This document shows positions 37,505 through 45,652 of a DNA stretch of 64,000 nucleotides, piece after piece; within the stretch, counting starts at the first letter, position 1, and each line of letters starts with the position of its first letter. The translations under genes were made by a program, and so were the position numbers. Origin of the DNA: Paenibacillus senegalimassiliensis (GTDB taxonomy: Bacteria; Bacillota; Bacilli; Paenibacillales; Paenibacillaceae); the NCBI RefSeq assembly GCF_001486585.1, contig NZ_LN909046.1, positions 1,426,001 through 1,490,000 of the forward strand. Direction: 5' to 3'. Below the pieces are notes generated by a model. It was not told where the DNA came from. It saw nothing but the letters and a program-made list of their open reading frames with translations, and did no database searches.

Positions 37505-38011
37505 TCAGACTCTTTCGCTATTTCTCAATGTAAAATATATTAAATTATCTACAAGCTCACTTTCTTGCTTAAAGCCCATCTTTATTAATACGCTCTGTGA
37601 CTGAATATTTTCCACTTCCGTTGTTGCTTCAATATAATCTAACTTCATTAGATCGAATCCGATTCTAATCATCTTCTCCAATGCTTCCTTCATAAGTCCC
37701 TTGCCCCAGTATTGAGGGGATAAATCAAAGCCTATTTCAGCCTTGGATTCTATTGTCTCTGTTGACCAACAGTGAAAGCCGCATGTCCCTACCAGTTCAT
37801 AATTCTCTTTACTAAAGAGCCCATATCTACAGCCTGAATCTTGTATGTGAAAAGCAATGATCTCTTCAGCCTCACTCCTATCTTTACATACTTCAATGTC
37901 CATAAATCTCGTTACTTCTGGGTAAGAAAAGTGTTTGTAAACGGCTTCAACATCATTCAGAGTTAGTTCCCTCATAAATAATCTTTCAGATTCAATATTG
38001 GGGTAATTCAA
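37505..38011 (-). CDS. GNAT family N-acetyltransferase
   Basis: 168 residues of the RimJ/RimL-like group: ESERLFMRELTLNDVEAVYKHF at the N-terminus, acetyl-CoA loop region SPQYWGKGLMKEALEKMIRIGF, then YIEATTEVENIQSQSVLIKMGFKQE. The substrate is unknown. It lies 36 bp beyond the start of the helical protein gene. Confidence 0.93.
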   Translation of the reverse strand: MNYPNIESERLFMRELTLNDVEAVYKHFSYPEVTRFMDIEVCKDRSEAEEIIAFHIQDSGCRYGLFSKENYELVGTCGFHCWSTETIESKAEIGFDLSPQYWGKGLMKEALEKMIRIGFDLMKLDYIEATTEVENIQSQSVLIKMGFKQESELVDNLIYFTLRNSERV

Positions 38012-38058
38012 TATAATCTACCGCCTTTTTTTATATTGCTTTATAATTCTATGATTTT

Positions 38059-38550
38059 TCAAAATACCTTACTAGTATATGGGAGTATGGATTGATCTGA
38101 AAAATATTCATTAAAGAATTCATGCGTAGTTCCAGGAAATTTATAAAGTTCTACTAAATCTTGTGATTTGAATACGGTTTGCTTTATTTTATTAATGGGT
38201 AACCACTCGCTCCCGACCTGTCCAATATCAGCTTGTACGCTTTTTAATTTACTAGTCGGGGATTGAACCGTGCATTCATAAATAAATTCAATAGAATGAA
38301 CTTCTTTCATTATGAATGAATATTCATGATTATTGGAAATGTACTCTCTTATACAAACGAACTTATTTATCGATATTTCAATTCCTAGTTCTTCCATACA
38401 TTCGCGAATTAGTGCCTCTTCTAATGTTTCGTTTGGTTCTTGCGCTCCTCCGGGCAGTGCATAATAAATACCTATATTCGGTCTTCTTTTCTTGATTAAT
38501 AATAGATGATCATCCTTAATAATTAAAGCTCTTACTGTATTTCGTATCAT
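38059..38550 (-). CDS. Nudix hydrolase
   Basis: 163 residues with a nearly complete Nudix box: GGAQEPNETLEEALIRECMEELGIEI matches G-x5-E-x7-R-E-x2-E-E-x-G. The preceding LLIKKRRPNIGIYYALPGG is typical. It hydrolyses nucleoside diphosphates linked to another moiety; the substrate is unknown. It is followed on the upstream side by a strong hairpin, so it may be separately transcribed. Confidence 0.93.
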   Translation of the reverse strand: MIRNTVRALIIKDDHLLLIKKRRPNIGIYYALPGGAQEPNETLEEALIRECMEELGIEISINKFVCIREYISNNHEYSFIMKEVHSIEFIYECTVQSPTSKLKSVQADIGQVGSEWLPINKIKQTVFKSQDLVELYKFPGTTHEFFNEYFSDQSILPYTSKVF

Positions 38551-38572
38551 CTCAAATATCCCCCCCCGATCT

Positions 38573-38617
38573 AAACACCCCAGCCTTAGATAGTTCTTAT
38601 CTTAGACTGGGGTGTTT
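38573..38617. terminator. Strong bidirectional-type hairpin
   Basis: Arms ACACCCCAG-CTTAGATA and TATCTTAG-CTGGGGTGT, with a short loop, are followed by TTTTGT on the plus strand. A close variant lies inside cassette site S11 at about 52844-52889. Confidence 0.75.
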
Positions 38618-38707
38618 TGTATCCTCAACATGAATATCTAGTGCTAAAACGGATAATCATGTAGTTTTCCCGGTAACAACTCATCTCCTTGGAGAATAAC
38701 ACTTTTT

Positions 38708-38893
38708 TCAGTACGTGTACAATGCCACAAAGAGCCCGATGGCAGATGTCAAATTGCATCCATTTTTCGCCAAGTAGATAGGTATGGTTTGCATGAGGGG
38801 TTCAGCAAGCGGAGTGAACATTTTGGCTTCCAAAGGAGTGACAATCACAGACAGAATACCGGCAAGCCCAAATAACAAGAAATTCGATATCAT
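38708..38893 (-). CDS. Possible small hydrophobic protein
   Basis: 61 residues with two hydrophobic stretches (about 3-20 and 34-58). The ribosome site is weak (TAGGAAC), and the frame starts 12 bp after the stop of the next small gene, so the two may be co-translated. It may be a remnant of a larger membrane protein. Low confidence that it is expressed. Confidence 0.35.
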   Translation of the reverse strand: MISNFLLFGLAGILSVIVTPLEAKMFTPLAEPLMQTIPIYLAKNGCNLTSAIGLFVALYTY

Positions 38894-38904
38894 GAAGTTC
38901 CTAT

Positions 38905-39063
38905 TTATTTCTCAACAATAACTAAAGAGACCGAAACATTACCGTCACCAGTCCCCATTGGTTTTTGACTGATTACTTTCCAACCATCTGATAATAAATG
39001 ATTAAGCTCTTCCAAGTTATTTCTCTTTTCCGTCAAGAACCAAACGATCACTGCTTTTTGCAT
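38905..39063 (-). CDS. Small conserved-looking protein (52 residues)
   Basis: A short frame starting MQKAVIVWFLTEKRNNLEEL and ending in SVSLVIVEK. The pattern strand-helix-GWKVISQKPMG-strand resembles small DUF4177-like proteins with an 'L-x-EGW-x-V' motif. GGAATGAACTTA upstream contains only a weak ribosome site. It lies 25 bp beyond the AraC-type gene stop, in the same direction. Function unknown. Confidence 0.5.
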   Translation of the reverse strand: MQKAVIVWFLTEKRNNLEELNHLLSDGWKVISQKPMGTGDGNVSVSLVIVEK

Positions 39064-39088
39064 TAAGTTCATTCCTTTCTATTTCATT

Positions 39089-40000
39089 TTAATTGGTTTT
39101 AATAGGCAATACATAATCTATAATGACCTTCTCCCCCCGATTCAAGGGCTCACAATAGCGTTCGATCGTATATACTTCACACCAGTAAAAACTGTCATGA
39201 TCAATTTTTTTACCGGTTTTTTCAATTGCCTCTGTGATTAATAAGTATGCTGAATCAAGTATTTCCGCAACATTAGCTCCTTCGATCTGAATATGTGCCG
39301 TCAAACCGGCAGGAACATGCTTCGCAACTAATCCATCTGGTATTTGTGTGCCAATACATACAAAATCTCCGATAATAAATTCAAAGTTATTCATATCCTG
39401 AAAATTGTACATCATACCAATGCCAGCATTTGAGTCAATATCATTGCAACATTTTACATCCGACAAAGTTTCTAATTTCTCGGTAACGTTACTTTTAAAG
39501 AAGTCTTGCCACACCTCCCCAGCCTCAAAAAAAGAGGTATCACGATGCATTCCTACCATTAGGCGCTCTTCAACTTCCTTATAAATAATCTTTTTCATCT
39601 CCGCCATAATACGTTTTCCTCCTATAAATCGCATTTCCAAGTAATTAATCGGAAGATAGTTATTTAGTTTAGCAGTTTCAATCTTTGCTTCTGATGGCGT
39701 GATACCATGGTGTTCTTTAAATGCGCGTGAAAATGAAGAATGTGAATGAAATCCATACTTTATGGCTACATCTAAAACGGAAATATCGCTATTTTTCAAA
39801 TCATATCCAGCTAATGTCAGCTTGCGTTTCCTTACATAGTCGGCGATACTGACACCCGATATAAAAATAAAAATACGTTGGAACAAAGCTGCTGGACTCA
39901 TCGCAATTTTTGATATTTCATTATAATCAATTTCAAAACCGTCAAATATGTTTTTTTCAAGGTATTGTATTACATCATCAAAGGTTTTACTGCTGTTCAT
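39089..40000 (-). CDS. AraC family regulator with GyrI-like effector domain
   Basis: About 303 residues from ATG 40000, with GGAGGATC upstream. The N-terminal AraC helix-turn-helix pair is seen in MSPAALFQRIFIFISGVSIADYVRKRKLTLAGYDL and IKYGFHSHSSFSRAFKEHHGITPSEA. The C-terminal half (about 140-300) is a GyrI-like effector-binding domain (VPAGLTAHIQIEGANVAEI...FYWCEVYTIERY). Such proteins sense small molecules, often drugs. The target genes are unknown; the two small genes just downstream are candidates. Confidence 0.9.
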   Translation of the reverse strand: MNSSKTFDDVIQYLEKNIFDGFEIDYNEISKIAMSPAALFQRIFIFISGVSIADYVRKRKLTLAGYDLKNSDISVLDVAIKYGFHSHSSFSRAFKEHHGITPSEAKIETAKLNNYLPINYLEMRFIGGKRIMAEMKKIIYKEVEERLMVGMHRDTSFFEAGEVWQDFFKSNVTEKLETLSDVKCCNDIDSNAGIGMMYNFQDMNNFEFIIGDFVCIGTQIPDGLVAKHVPAGLTAHIQIEGANVAEILDSAYLLITEAIEKTGKKIDHDSFYWCEVYTIERYCEPLNRGEKVIIDYVLPIKTN

Positions 40001-40156
40001 ATATTGATCCTCCATGCTTTATATCTTAAAGTGTTGGATACCATTTTGCTGTACATTAAGTGTACAAGTTTTGCAAAAGTATAAAGATAACTCCTGAAGT
40101 TTCCCCAACCTGCCCATTCTCTTCGAGGAGAAAATCTTGATTGATATAACCGCCTG

Positions 40157-40699
40157 CTACTCAGACACCCACTCTTCCGCCAGAATAGCATACTGATAGG
40201 CATCATGCCAGACGGGCTGTCCCTCATTATCTCTATAGAAAAATGCTTTTTTCATATGGTGACCTTCTCTTCGCATGGGCAAGCGTTCCAACAATCTCCA
40301 CGACGAATGATTTTCAGGGTTACACATGGCTATCACCCGATGGGCCTTTAACACTTCAAATCCGTACTGTAATACTCTTCTACTTGCCTCGGTAGCATAT
40401 CCATTTCCATAGTATTTAGGGTTAAATATATACCCAAGCCCCCACGTTAAAAACTCATCTGGTTTTATTTGATTAAAGTAAATGTGTCCAACCATGTTAT
40501 GAGTCTCTCTTAACACTACAGCCATAAAGATATCGTTCTGTGACCGCTCTAATGCCATCTGCTTGCACTCTACTTCATCACAAACGTTACCTGGTTCATA
40601 TTTCAATACTTCTTCTATGGACAAATAATCATGTAAGTCCTTCCAGTCATTGGATTGAAAGTTTCTTATAAGTAATCTTTCTGTGTCTAGATTTATCAT
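40157..40699 (-). CDS. GNAT family N-acetyltransferase
   Basis: About 180 residues from ATG 40699, with AAGGTG upstream (ATG 40705 is also possible). RimJ/RimL-like: LDTERLLIRNFQSNDWKDLHDYL, then FNPKYYGNGYATEASRRVLQYGFEVLKAHRVIAMCNPENHSSWRLLERLPMRREGHH. The substrate is unknown. The 40016-40156 gap holds no gene. Confidence 0.93.
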   Translation of the reverse strand: MINLDTERLLIRNFQSNDWKDLHDYLSIEEVLKYEPGNVCDEVECKQMALERSQNDIFMAVVLRETHNMVGHIYFNQIKPDEFLTWGLGYIFNPKYYGNGYATEASRRVLQYGFEVLKAHRVIAMCNPENHSSWRLLERLPMRREGHHMKKAFFYRDNEGQPVWHDAYQYAILAEEWVSE

Positions 40700-40735
40700 A
40701 TTCATCACCTTAGGTCTTTCTTTTTGGGTCTAACC

Positions 40736-41272
40736 CTATAAAACATGTTTGCTTATCACTGTATCATCCCACACCTGAACTTCAATATATCGCTCTGGTC
40801 CACGCTTACCATCATGGTTCCACACCTGCGGCATCCCGTACTCACCAATGATTTCCCTAATCTCTTCAAGCGTATAGACCTGCCCTCTATAGAGCTTACC
40901 ATCCTTGTATCTCATCGTTGGGAACAAATCTCCATAGGTAAAGCTAATAGTAGCCGGATCAAATTGATCCAAGTCAATCTGAATGACACATCCCTGATTG
41001 TACCAACTCCGAATCCACTCACACTCGCCCAACGTCATATAATGTGGGAACTCCTTGGTCGGTTTGCCTCCCCTTTTCACAAACATTTCTCTCGCTTTAC
41101 TCTCAAGTTCTCTTCTAACTGATAAATAATCCGCCGACCTCTTACTTGCAAAAACATCTCCACTTTGTCTCAGTTGATCCAATGTCTTCTCCGCTATCTC
41201 CTCAGACAAACTGGACAGATTCTTGAAGGGTCCACGCTCATATTCATAGTAATGGTATACATAATGCTTCAT
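40736..41272 (-). CDS. Protein of unknown function
   Basis: About 178 residues from ATG 41272 (MKHYVYHYYEYERGPFKNL). It is aromatic-rich and soluble. EFPHYMTLGECEWIRSWYNQGCVIQIDLDQFDPATISFTYGDLFP and VWNHDGKRGPERYIEVQVWDD are distinctive segments. No family is recognised. A long GC-rich imperfect palindrome (about 41324-41390) lies upstream and could be a decayed cassette site or a terminator. Confidence 0.7.
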   Translation of the reverse strand: MKHYVYHYYEYERGPFKNLSSLSEEIAEKTLDQLRQSGDVFASKRSADYLSVRRELESKAREMFVKRGGKPTKEFPHYMTLGECEWIRSWYNQGCVIQIDLDQFDPATISFTYGDLFPTMRYKDGKLYRGQVYTLEEIREIIGEYGMPQVWNHDGKRGPERYIEVQVWDDTVISKHVL

Positions 41273-41323
41273 CGGTAAATTCTCCAATATTTATTTTGGT
41301 TTTGAAAATTTTGCATAATGTTC

Positions 41324-41392
41324 TTAACCTGAGACTTCAACCCCCAACGGGGCGGCCGCAGCGCAAAGCGCGGCTAGGTTGCCCTTCCCCTA
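41324..41392. repeat. GC-rich multi-hairpin palindrome, possible decayed cassette site
   Basis: An outer AACCT/AGGTT pair encloses a CCCC-AAC-GGGG hairpin and a CCGCAGCGC/GCGCGG hairpin. The end GCGGCTAGGTT resembles ACGGCTAGGTT at 43590-43600. It could be an old, divergent relative of the cassette sites. The similarity is weak. Confidence 0.35.
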
Positions 41393-41400
41393 TGTATTAA

Positions 41401-41418
41401 TTATCATAATTATGATAA
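41401..41418. promoter_or_regulatory. Palindromic operator before the toxin-antitoxin genes
   Basis: TTATCATAA and TTATGATAA form a perfect 18-bp palindrome 34 bp before the antitoxin ATG. Autoregulation by the antitoxin at such a site is usual for this type of module; here it is inferred. Confidence 0.6.
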
Positions 41419-41452
41419 AATTAATAACATCAAAACGATTGAGGTGAAGATC

Positions 41453-41728
41453 ATGCCTACGATTCGTCCAATTTCCGATTTAAGGAATAACTTTAACTTG
41501 ATTTCTGAAATTGCCCACCAGGATGGAGAACCCATCTTTATCACTAAGAATGGCCAAAGCGATCTTGTTGTCATGAGTCATGCCACATATGAAAAACAAC
41601 AAGCGCTAATCGAGTTGTATCAGAAACTTGCCGTAGCCGAAAAACAAAGCAATGAAAGAGCTCCCAAGAAAAGTCATGCTGAAGTCATGAAAAATCTGAG
41701 GAGCCAGATCCATGGACAAGAAATTTAA
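41453..41728 (+). CDS. Type II antitoxin, Phd/YefM family
   Basis: About 91 residues on the plus strand from ATG 41453, with GAGGTGA upstream. IRPISDLRNNFNLISEIAHQDGEPIFITKNGQSDLVVMSHATYE is the Phd/YefM DNA-binding fold; the C-terminal half is the helical toxin-binding tail. It overlaps the toxin gene by 17 bp. It is one of only two genes in the island that run against the rest, with its own promoter region. Confidence 0.93.
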   Translation: MPTIRPISDLRNNFNLISEIAHQDGEPIFITKNGQSDLVVMSHATYEKQQALIELYQKLAVAEKQSNERAPKKSHAEVMKNLRSQIHGQEI

Positions 41729-42017
41729 AATCGAATACTTACCCATAGCTGAAGACGATATATCCAATATCATCCAATATATCATGCTTGATAATCCCGA
41801 TGCAGCCCTATCCATGGCTGATACATTTGATCATCACATTGCTATTTTAGAGAGCTTTCCGTTTAGCGGATCCACTCCCAATGATATTAGACTTCAAGCT
41901 CTGAATTATAGAATGTTAGTTGTTGAGTCTTATCTTATTTTTTATGTAGTTATAGACGATACTGTGGAAATTCGAAGAATTCTTCACGGTAAGCGAAAAT
42001 ACAGCTTCCTGCTTTAG
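41712..42017 (+). CDS. Type II toxin, RelE/ParE family
   Basis: 101 residues. IEYLPIAEDDISNIIQYIMLDNPDAALSMADTFDHHIAILESFPFSG and LVVESYLIFYVVIDDTVEIRRILHGKRKY are the RelE/ParE fold motifs, with R and H near the C-terminus. It is either a ribosome-dependent mRNase or a gyrase inhibitor. It forms a two-gene module with the overlapping antitoxin. Toxin-antitoxin modules often stabilise cassette arrays in Vibrio integrons (family knowledge). Confidence 0.92.
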   Translation: MDKKFKIEYLPIAEDDISNIIQYIMLDNPDAALSMADTFDHHIAILESFPFSGSTPNDIRLQALNYRMLVVESYLIFYVVIDDTVEIRRILHGKRKYSFLL

Positions 42018-42026
42018 CTTCTTTTA

Positions 42027-42275
42027 TTACACCCAAAAGATGTCGTTATTATCAATCTTCATTAATTGTTTCTCAAAATCTTTCACTGGTTCAATATCCT
42101 CTACAAAATGCCACTTATCCTTGCTGTCCTTCCAATAAACTTTCCAATAGGATTCCTCTAACCTTAATTGAGCTATCTGAGCCTTTTCCACGATTATACA
42201 TCTGACAACCGAAGGGCGATAGCCCTGCAGCTTGAATACTTTGTTAATCGCATTATTATTTCCATCCTTATTCAT
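42027..42275 (-). CDS. DUF3024-like fragment with a chimeric N-terminus
   Basis: 82 residues. The C-terminal half (IAQLRLEESYWKVYWKDSKDKWHFVEDIEPVKDFEKQL) is the end of a DUF3024-type domain. The N-terminal half is composite. Residues 1-15 (MNKDGNNNAINKVFK) match the tail of the MurG-like protein at 43630 (GNDNAIDNV). The next part is translated from a sequence that matches the right half of cassette site S11. It is therefore probably a remnant joined by recombination, not a full gene; the start may not be real. Confidence 0.5.
   Translation of the reverse strand: MNKDGNNNAINKVFKLQGYRPSVVRCIIVEKAQIAQLRLEESYWKVYWKDSKDKWHFVEDIEPVKDFEKQLMKIDNNDIFWV
42180..42246 (-). repeat. Half cassette site (S11-like) fused to a gene remnant
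   Basis: The segment ending GAATACTTTGTTA matches the right half of S11 (52900-52962) over about 65 bp with few changes, including the GGGCGATAGCCC hairpin and the GTTA core at 42243-42246. No left half is present. Confidence 0.7.
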
Positions 42276-42329
42276 TCTCTATGTAATCTCACCTGATCTC
42301 CTAGGGATGAATGCTTCAATACGTTCCCC

Positions 42330-42779
42330 TCACATCATTTTCATTACAAATCCGGTCTTTTCTCCTTTCTTAAACCCACAACTCTCATAAAATTCATGGG
42401 TTCCTTCCATTCTTGCACTTGTCATTAACATCACTTTATAACAATTGTGTTCCTTAGCTATTTCGGTAGCTTTCTGTAGCACCAATCGGCCATAACCGTA
42501 TCTTCTGTATTCTGAATGTGTAACCACATTCTCAATTAATCCATAAGGTCTAGCCCCTCTAGTTAAATTCCTTATCACTGCTAAAATACATGAAGAGACA
42601 ACCTTCCCCTCATGCTCTACAACAATTATTTTCATCAGCTTGTCACTCATTATCTCGTTCCATTGCTCTTCAATTTCATTAATATTTATATCTGGATCAT
42701 CTTCATTCAAATGCTTATAGAGCAATAGGAGTTGATCTAACTCATCATGATGAATTAGTCGGATAATCACATTGGTCAT
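42330..42779 (-). CDS. GNAT family N-acetyltransferase
   Basis: 149 residues of the single-domain GNAT type: VVEHEGKVVSSCILAVIRN, the acetyl-CoA motif YRRYGYGRLVLQKATEIAKEHNCYKVMLMT and the ending THEFYESCGFKKGEKTGF. The substrate is unknown. GCGAGGTAG precedes the ATG. A relic of a cassette site (42814) lies just upstream, as for intact cassettes, which supports a former cassette origin. Confidence 0.93.
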   Translation of the reverse strand: MTNVIIRLIHHDELDQLLLLYKHLNEDDPDININEIEEQWNEIMSDKLMKIIVVEHEGKVVSSCILAVIRNLTRGARPYGLIENVVTHSEYRRYGYGRLVLQKATEIAKEHNCYKVMLMTSARMEGTHEFYESCGFKKGEKTGFVMKMM

Positions 42780-42813
42780 GTTTACTACCTCGCTTTAAAG
42801 TTTTATAAACACA

Positions 42814-42836
42814 TAGCGTTGCTGTATCTACGAACC
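42814..42836 (-). repeat. Relic of the left end of a cassette site
   Basis: TAGCGTTGCTGTATCTACG followed by AACC resembles the standard left arm TAACGTTCCTGTATTCACG of intact sites, with the core mutated. It is 35 bp upstream of the GNAT start, the normal distance. Confidence 0.5.
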
Positions 42837-42865
42837 AAGGCGGAGACTATTTTAATTAATAAAAA

Positions 42866-42903
42866 AACACGTTATCTTTGACAAGGCAAAATAAACGTGT
42901 TCT
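42866..42903 (-). terminator. Terminator after the small membrane protein
   Basis: AACACGTTTA and TAACGTGTT arms are followed on the minus strand by TTTTTTTATT, ten bases after the stop at 42913. Confidence 0.85.
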
Positions 42904-42912
42904 TTATTAGTT

Positions 42913-43227
42913 TTATGCGAAAAAGGGAATGATGCCTAAGATCGGATAAACTACCGCATAATATTGTAGGGGAATAAAAAATAGAGTATGACGATTTCCT
43001 AACCTGAACCGCTCCCCTGTTGTTTCATTAATCATAATTTCATCTTTATCTCTGTTCAAACGCTTACCAATAAACCATATAGGTACAGCCGATATGGTTA
43101 GTCCAATAAAGTAAAACCAATTTGAGTTCTCATCACTAAATCCTAATGAAGCAAGTACAGCCGCTATTGCTATAGGGAAAATAATACCGATAATTCCCCA
43201 GCCTTTCCAAAAAATCATTACAATCAT
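42913..43227 (-). CDS. Small membrane protein of unknown function
   Basis: 104 residues with three hydrophobic segments (about 8-28, 37-54 and 81-102). Between them lies a polar stretch (GKRLNRDKDEIMINETTGERFRLGNRH). No family is recognised. It has a good terminator downstream and a weak AAGGATG ribosome site. The 43228-43629 gap beyond it holds only decayed repeats and a terminator. Confidence 0.65.
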   Translation of the reverse strand: MIVMIFWKGWGIIGIIFPIAIAAVLASLGFSDENSNWFYFIGLTISAVPIWFIGKRLNRDKDEIMINETTGERFRLGNRHTLFFIPLQYYAVVYPILGIIPFFA

Positions 43228-43388
43228 CCTTTTCTAAATAACTTTAATATATGTATCTATTTTCCTCATCCAGTATACTTTTTGTATAAGAAATAAATCA
43301 ATGGTTTATTCCGCCCGTAAGTTTAACCTCTAAGTGAATATATCTTAATATTATTTTAGAGATTATTTATTTTTGCGCTGATTTCCTA

Positions 43389-43600
43389 TAACGTTTTCAA
43401 GCCATTCAATTTCCGTCATCCTAGGTAGAAAATACACCTACAAGGATTTAAAGATGCTCTATATCTCTTCAATGAATTACGTATCACAAAACTTTAAAAG
43501 CCCTTTGGGCTTTTTCTTTTAGACCCTGTTATATAATAAAGTTTCTATGTTTTTGACGTCTCACCCATTTAAACCGTAGGGCCGCTCAGAACGGCTAGGT
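43389..43600 (-). repeat. Possible enlarged, decayed cassette site
   Basis: CCTATAACGTTTTC at 43386 matches the left end of intact sites (core TAAC at 43389). The sequence ACGGCTAGGTTCGATGTC near 43600 resembles a right end with a disturbed core. In between, an AAAAGCCC/GGGCTTTT hairpin with a T-run (43497-43516) looks like a terminator. The assignment as one site is tentative. Confidence 0.35.
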
Positions 43601-43629
43601 TCGATGTCATTATCATCTTATAAAAAGAC

Positions 43630-44700
43630 CTATAAAGCATTCGCTGTAATTAGCTCAACTACGTTGTCAATTGCATTATCATTTCCGCTCTTGCTCATTC
43701 TCTTTTTAATTTCATGTCTCTTCTCAAATACATGATTGACTGATTCTATAAATGAGGCATCATTCATTTCTTCTTCAAATAAAACTTCACAGTAGCCCGA
43801 TGACTTAAATGATTGAGCATTTAACACCTGATCTCCCCTACTCGCTTTTCGTGATAATGGGATTAATAACATCGGCTTATTCAGGGATAAAAACTCGAAT
43901 ATTGAGTTCGATCCAGCTCGTGAAATAACAATATCAGTCATTGCTAAAATATCGACCAATTCACCGTAAACATATTCAAATTGCTTATACTCACGATAAT
44001 GACTGTATGAACTATCTATTTGTCCTTTACCACATATATGTACAACCTGGAACCTATTAATTAAATGGTGCAAATTTCTTCTAAGTATCTCATTAATTTT
44101 TTGCGATCCAAGACTGCCCCCTATACAGAGAATCACTGGCTTATTTCTTGTAAAACCACAAAATGTTAAGCCTTTAATTGCGCTACCTTGCATAAGCTCT
44201 TCCCTAATAATAGCTCCAACGTACACTGCTTTATCATTTTTTATATGCTCCTTTGCTTCAGGGAAAGTCACACATATCTTCGAGGCAAAAGGGATAGAAA
44301 TCCTGTTTGCTAAGCCAGGAGTGATATCAGATTCATGGATAATAATAGGTACACGGTTCATCCATGCTGCTAGAACTACAGGTACAGAGACAAAACCACC
44401 TTTTGAGAAAACTACATTCGGTTTCATGGCTCTAATCACTTGATAGGCTTGAAAAACCCCCTTTATCACACGAAACGGATCTTTTAAGTTCTCTCTGTCA
44501 AGATATCGTCTTAACTTTCCCGTTGATATGCCAATGTACTCTACATTAGCAAGTTTCTTAATAAGTTCTTTCTCAATCCCTTCTTTAGACCCTATATATT
44601 TCACATCCCAGCCCATATCAATAAACTTCGGGATTAATGCTAAATTAACAGTCACATGACCAGCAGAACCACCACCGGTAAACAATATTCGCTTACTCAT
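43630..44700 (-). CDS. MurG-family glycosyltransferase
   Basis: About 356 residues from ATG 44700 (MSKRILFTGGGSAGHVTVNL), with GAGGTG upstream. It follows the MurG layout: an N-terminal GGGSAGH loop, VVFSKGGFVSVPVVLAAWMNRVPIIIHESDITPGLANR, and a C-terminal UDP-GlcNAc site (CIGGSLGSQKINEIL; ISRAGSNSIFEFLSLNKPMLLIPLS). It would add GlcNAc to lipid I or a related lipid. It is probably an accessory paralogue, since the housekeeping murG normally lies in the dcw cluster. Confidence 0.88.
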   Translation of the reverse strand: MSKRILFTGGGSAGHVTVNLALIPKFIDMGWDVKYIGSKEGIEKELIKKLANVEYIGISTGKLRRYLDRENLKDPFRVIKGVFQAYQVIRAMKPNVVFSKGGFVSVPVVLAAWMNRVPIIIHESDITPGLANRISIPFASKICVTFPEAKEHIKNDKAVYVGAIIREELMQGSAIKGLTFCGFTRNKPVILCIGGSLGSQKINEILRRNLHHLINRFQVVHICGKGQIDSSYSHYREYKQFEYVYGELVDILAMTDIVISRAGSNSIFEFLSLNKPMLLIPLSRKASRGDQVLNAQSFKSSGYCEVLFEEEMNDASFIESVNHVFEKRHEIKKRMSKSGNDNAIDNVVELITANAL

Positions 44701-44934
44701 CTTGATCACCTCGCCAGGCATGAATTTTATATGTTTACTAGTCCTACTACAAGAAATTCTTTTCCCTATCTGTAGGGATAAAACTTACTATGTTTCATTT
44801 CGTATTCTACAAATTTTTCGAAGTTTTTCTCAACCCATGCTTCAAAATAGAGATTAATCTTTTCAACGGCTTCATCTCGATTCAAAAAATCCTCTCCTTA
44901 AATTACTAATTTATACAAATTACTTCTTAAGTGC

Positions 44935-45029
44935 TAAAGTATCGGGTTGCTCCTCCATTTAACCGGTTAAATATCTGTCTCAGGTCAAGGGTTGAGTTTG
45001 TCTCGCACACTGCGTTGAATACAATGTTA
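44935..45029 (-). repeat. Cassette site S1 (divergent)
   Basis: The right arm GTTGAATACAATGTTAG matches intact sites. The left arm CTAAAGTATC is diverged, and a perfect palindrome ATTTAACC/GGTTAAAT replaces the usual first hairpin. The core GTTA is at 45026-45029. The cassette end triplet GTTAGA pairs with TCTAAC at S2. Confidence 0.65.
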
Positions 45030-45058
45030 GATGATATTGCTGCCTTCCACGAAATATC

Positions 45059-45493
45059 TTATGTTATATCTTTCTTAATAATCTCAGTCTTAGTATGTTC
45101 GACATTACCATCCACTCTTCTATGTACTCGTATATCCCAGTCTGCCCTATTCAATGCCCGTAATAATTTCTTAGTTTCTATCCTAATATCTTCCCATACC
45201 TGGCTCTCTTTTAATATTTTCCGATCAAGAAAAAACTCAGGCGGTTGATTTAAACTTTGTACTTCAAGAAAATTATCAAATGCTTCTAATAATACTGCCT
45301 GTTTTGTTGAAATTAACCCTTCTTTAATATAAGAATCAATATGGTCTCTATAAAAAGTATCAAAATCTATTACCATCTCATCTCCAGTATGGCCAATTCC
45401 AATGATATGAATCTGCTTCTCAGCCGATAATGACAAAGTAATTAGTGCTTTTATAAATTCTTCGAAGTGATACATAATTAACTCTTTGTTCAT
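45059..45493 (-). CDS. Cassette protein of unknown function
   Basis: 144 residues in the S1-S2 cassette. ALITLSLSAEKQIHIIGIGHTGDEMVIDFDTFYRDHIDSYIKEGLIS is followed by a helical region and a basic C-terminus (RALNRADWDIRVHRRVDG). No family is recognised. GAAGGTAAGAG precedes the ATG about 40 bp inside the cassette end. AT-rich compared with the flanking core genes. Confidence 0.72.
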   Translation of the reverse strand: MNKELIMYHFEEFIKALITLSLSAEKQIHIIGIGHTGDEMVIDFDTFYRDHIDSYIKEGLISTKQAVLLEAFDNFLEVQSLNQPPEFFLDRKILKESQVWEDIRIETKKLLRALNRADWDIRVHRRVDGNVEHTKTEIIKKDIT

Positions 45494-45534
45494 TTCTCTT
45501 ACCTTCTTTCAGATAAAAAAGTAGTAATTTAGTC

Positions 45535-45622
45535 TAACCGTTCTTGTGTTCATTCCCCCCGGAGAGGTTATCTGGAGAATACCAGATCAAAGGCGAATGT
45601 CCATAGCATGAATATGATGTTA
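45535..45622 (-). repeat. Cassette site S2
   Basis: 88 bp from TAAC to GTTA. Arms GTGTTCA and TGAATAT are present; the middle hairpin ATCTGGA/ACCAGAT and a third GGCGAATGTCC-like hairpin are visible. The first hairpin is degenerate. Confidence 0.85.
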
Positions 45623-45652
45623 GGTGATGTATTGCGATTTCTTCGATTTTGC

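Noticed and set aside
38625-38650. CATGAATAT...TGCTA as another cassette-site relic
   Set aside because: The match covers only about ten bases with no core and no hairpin, within chance for AT-rich DNA.
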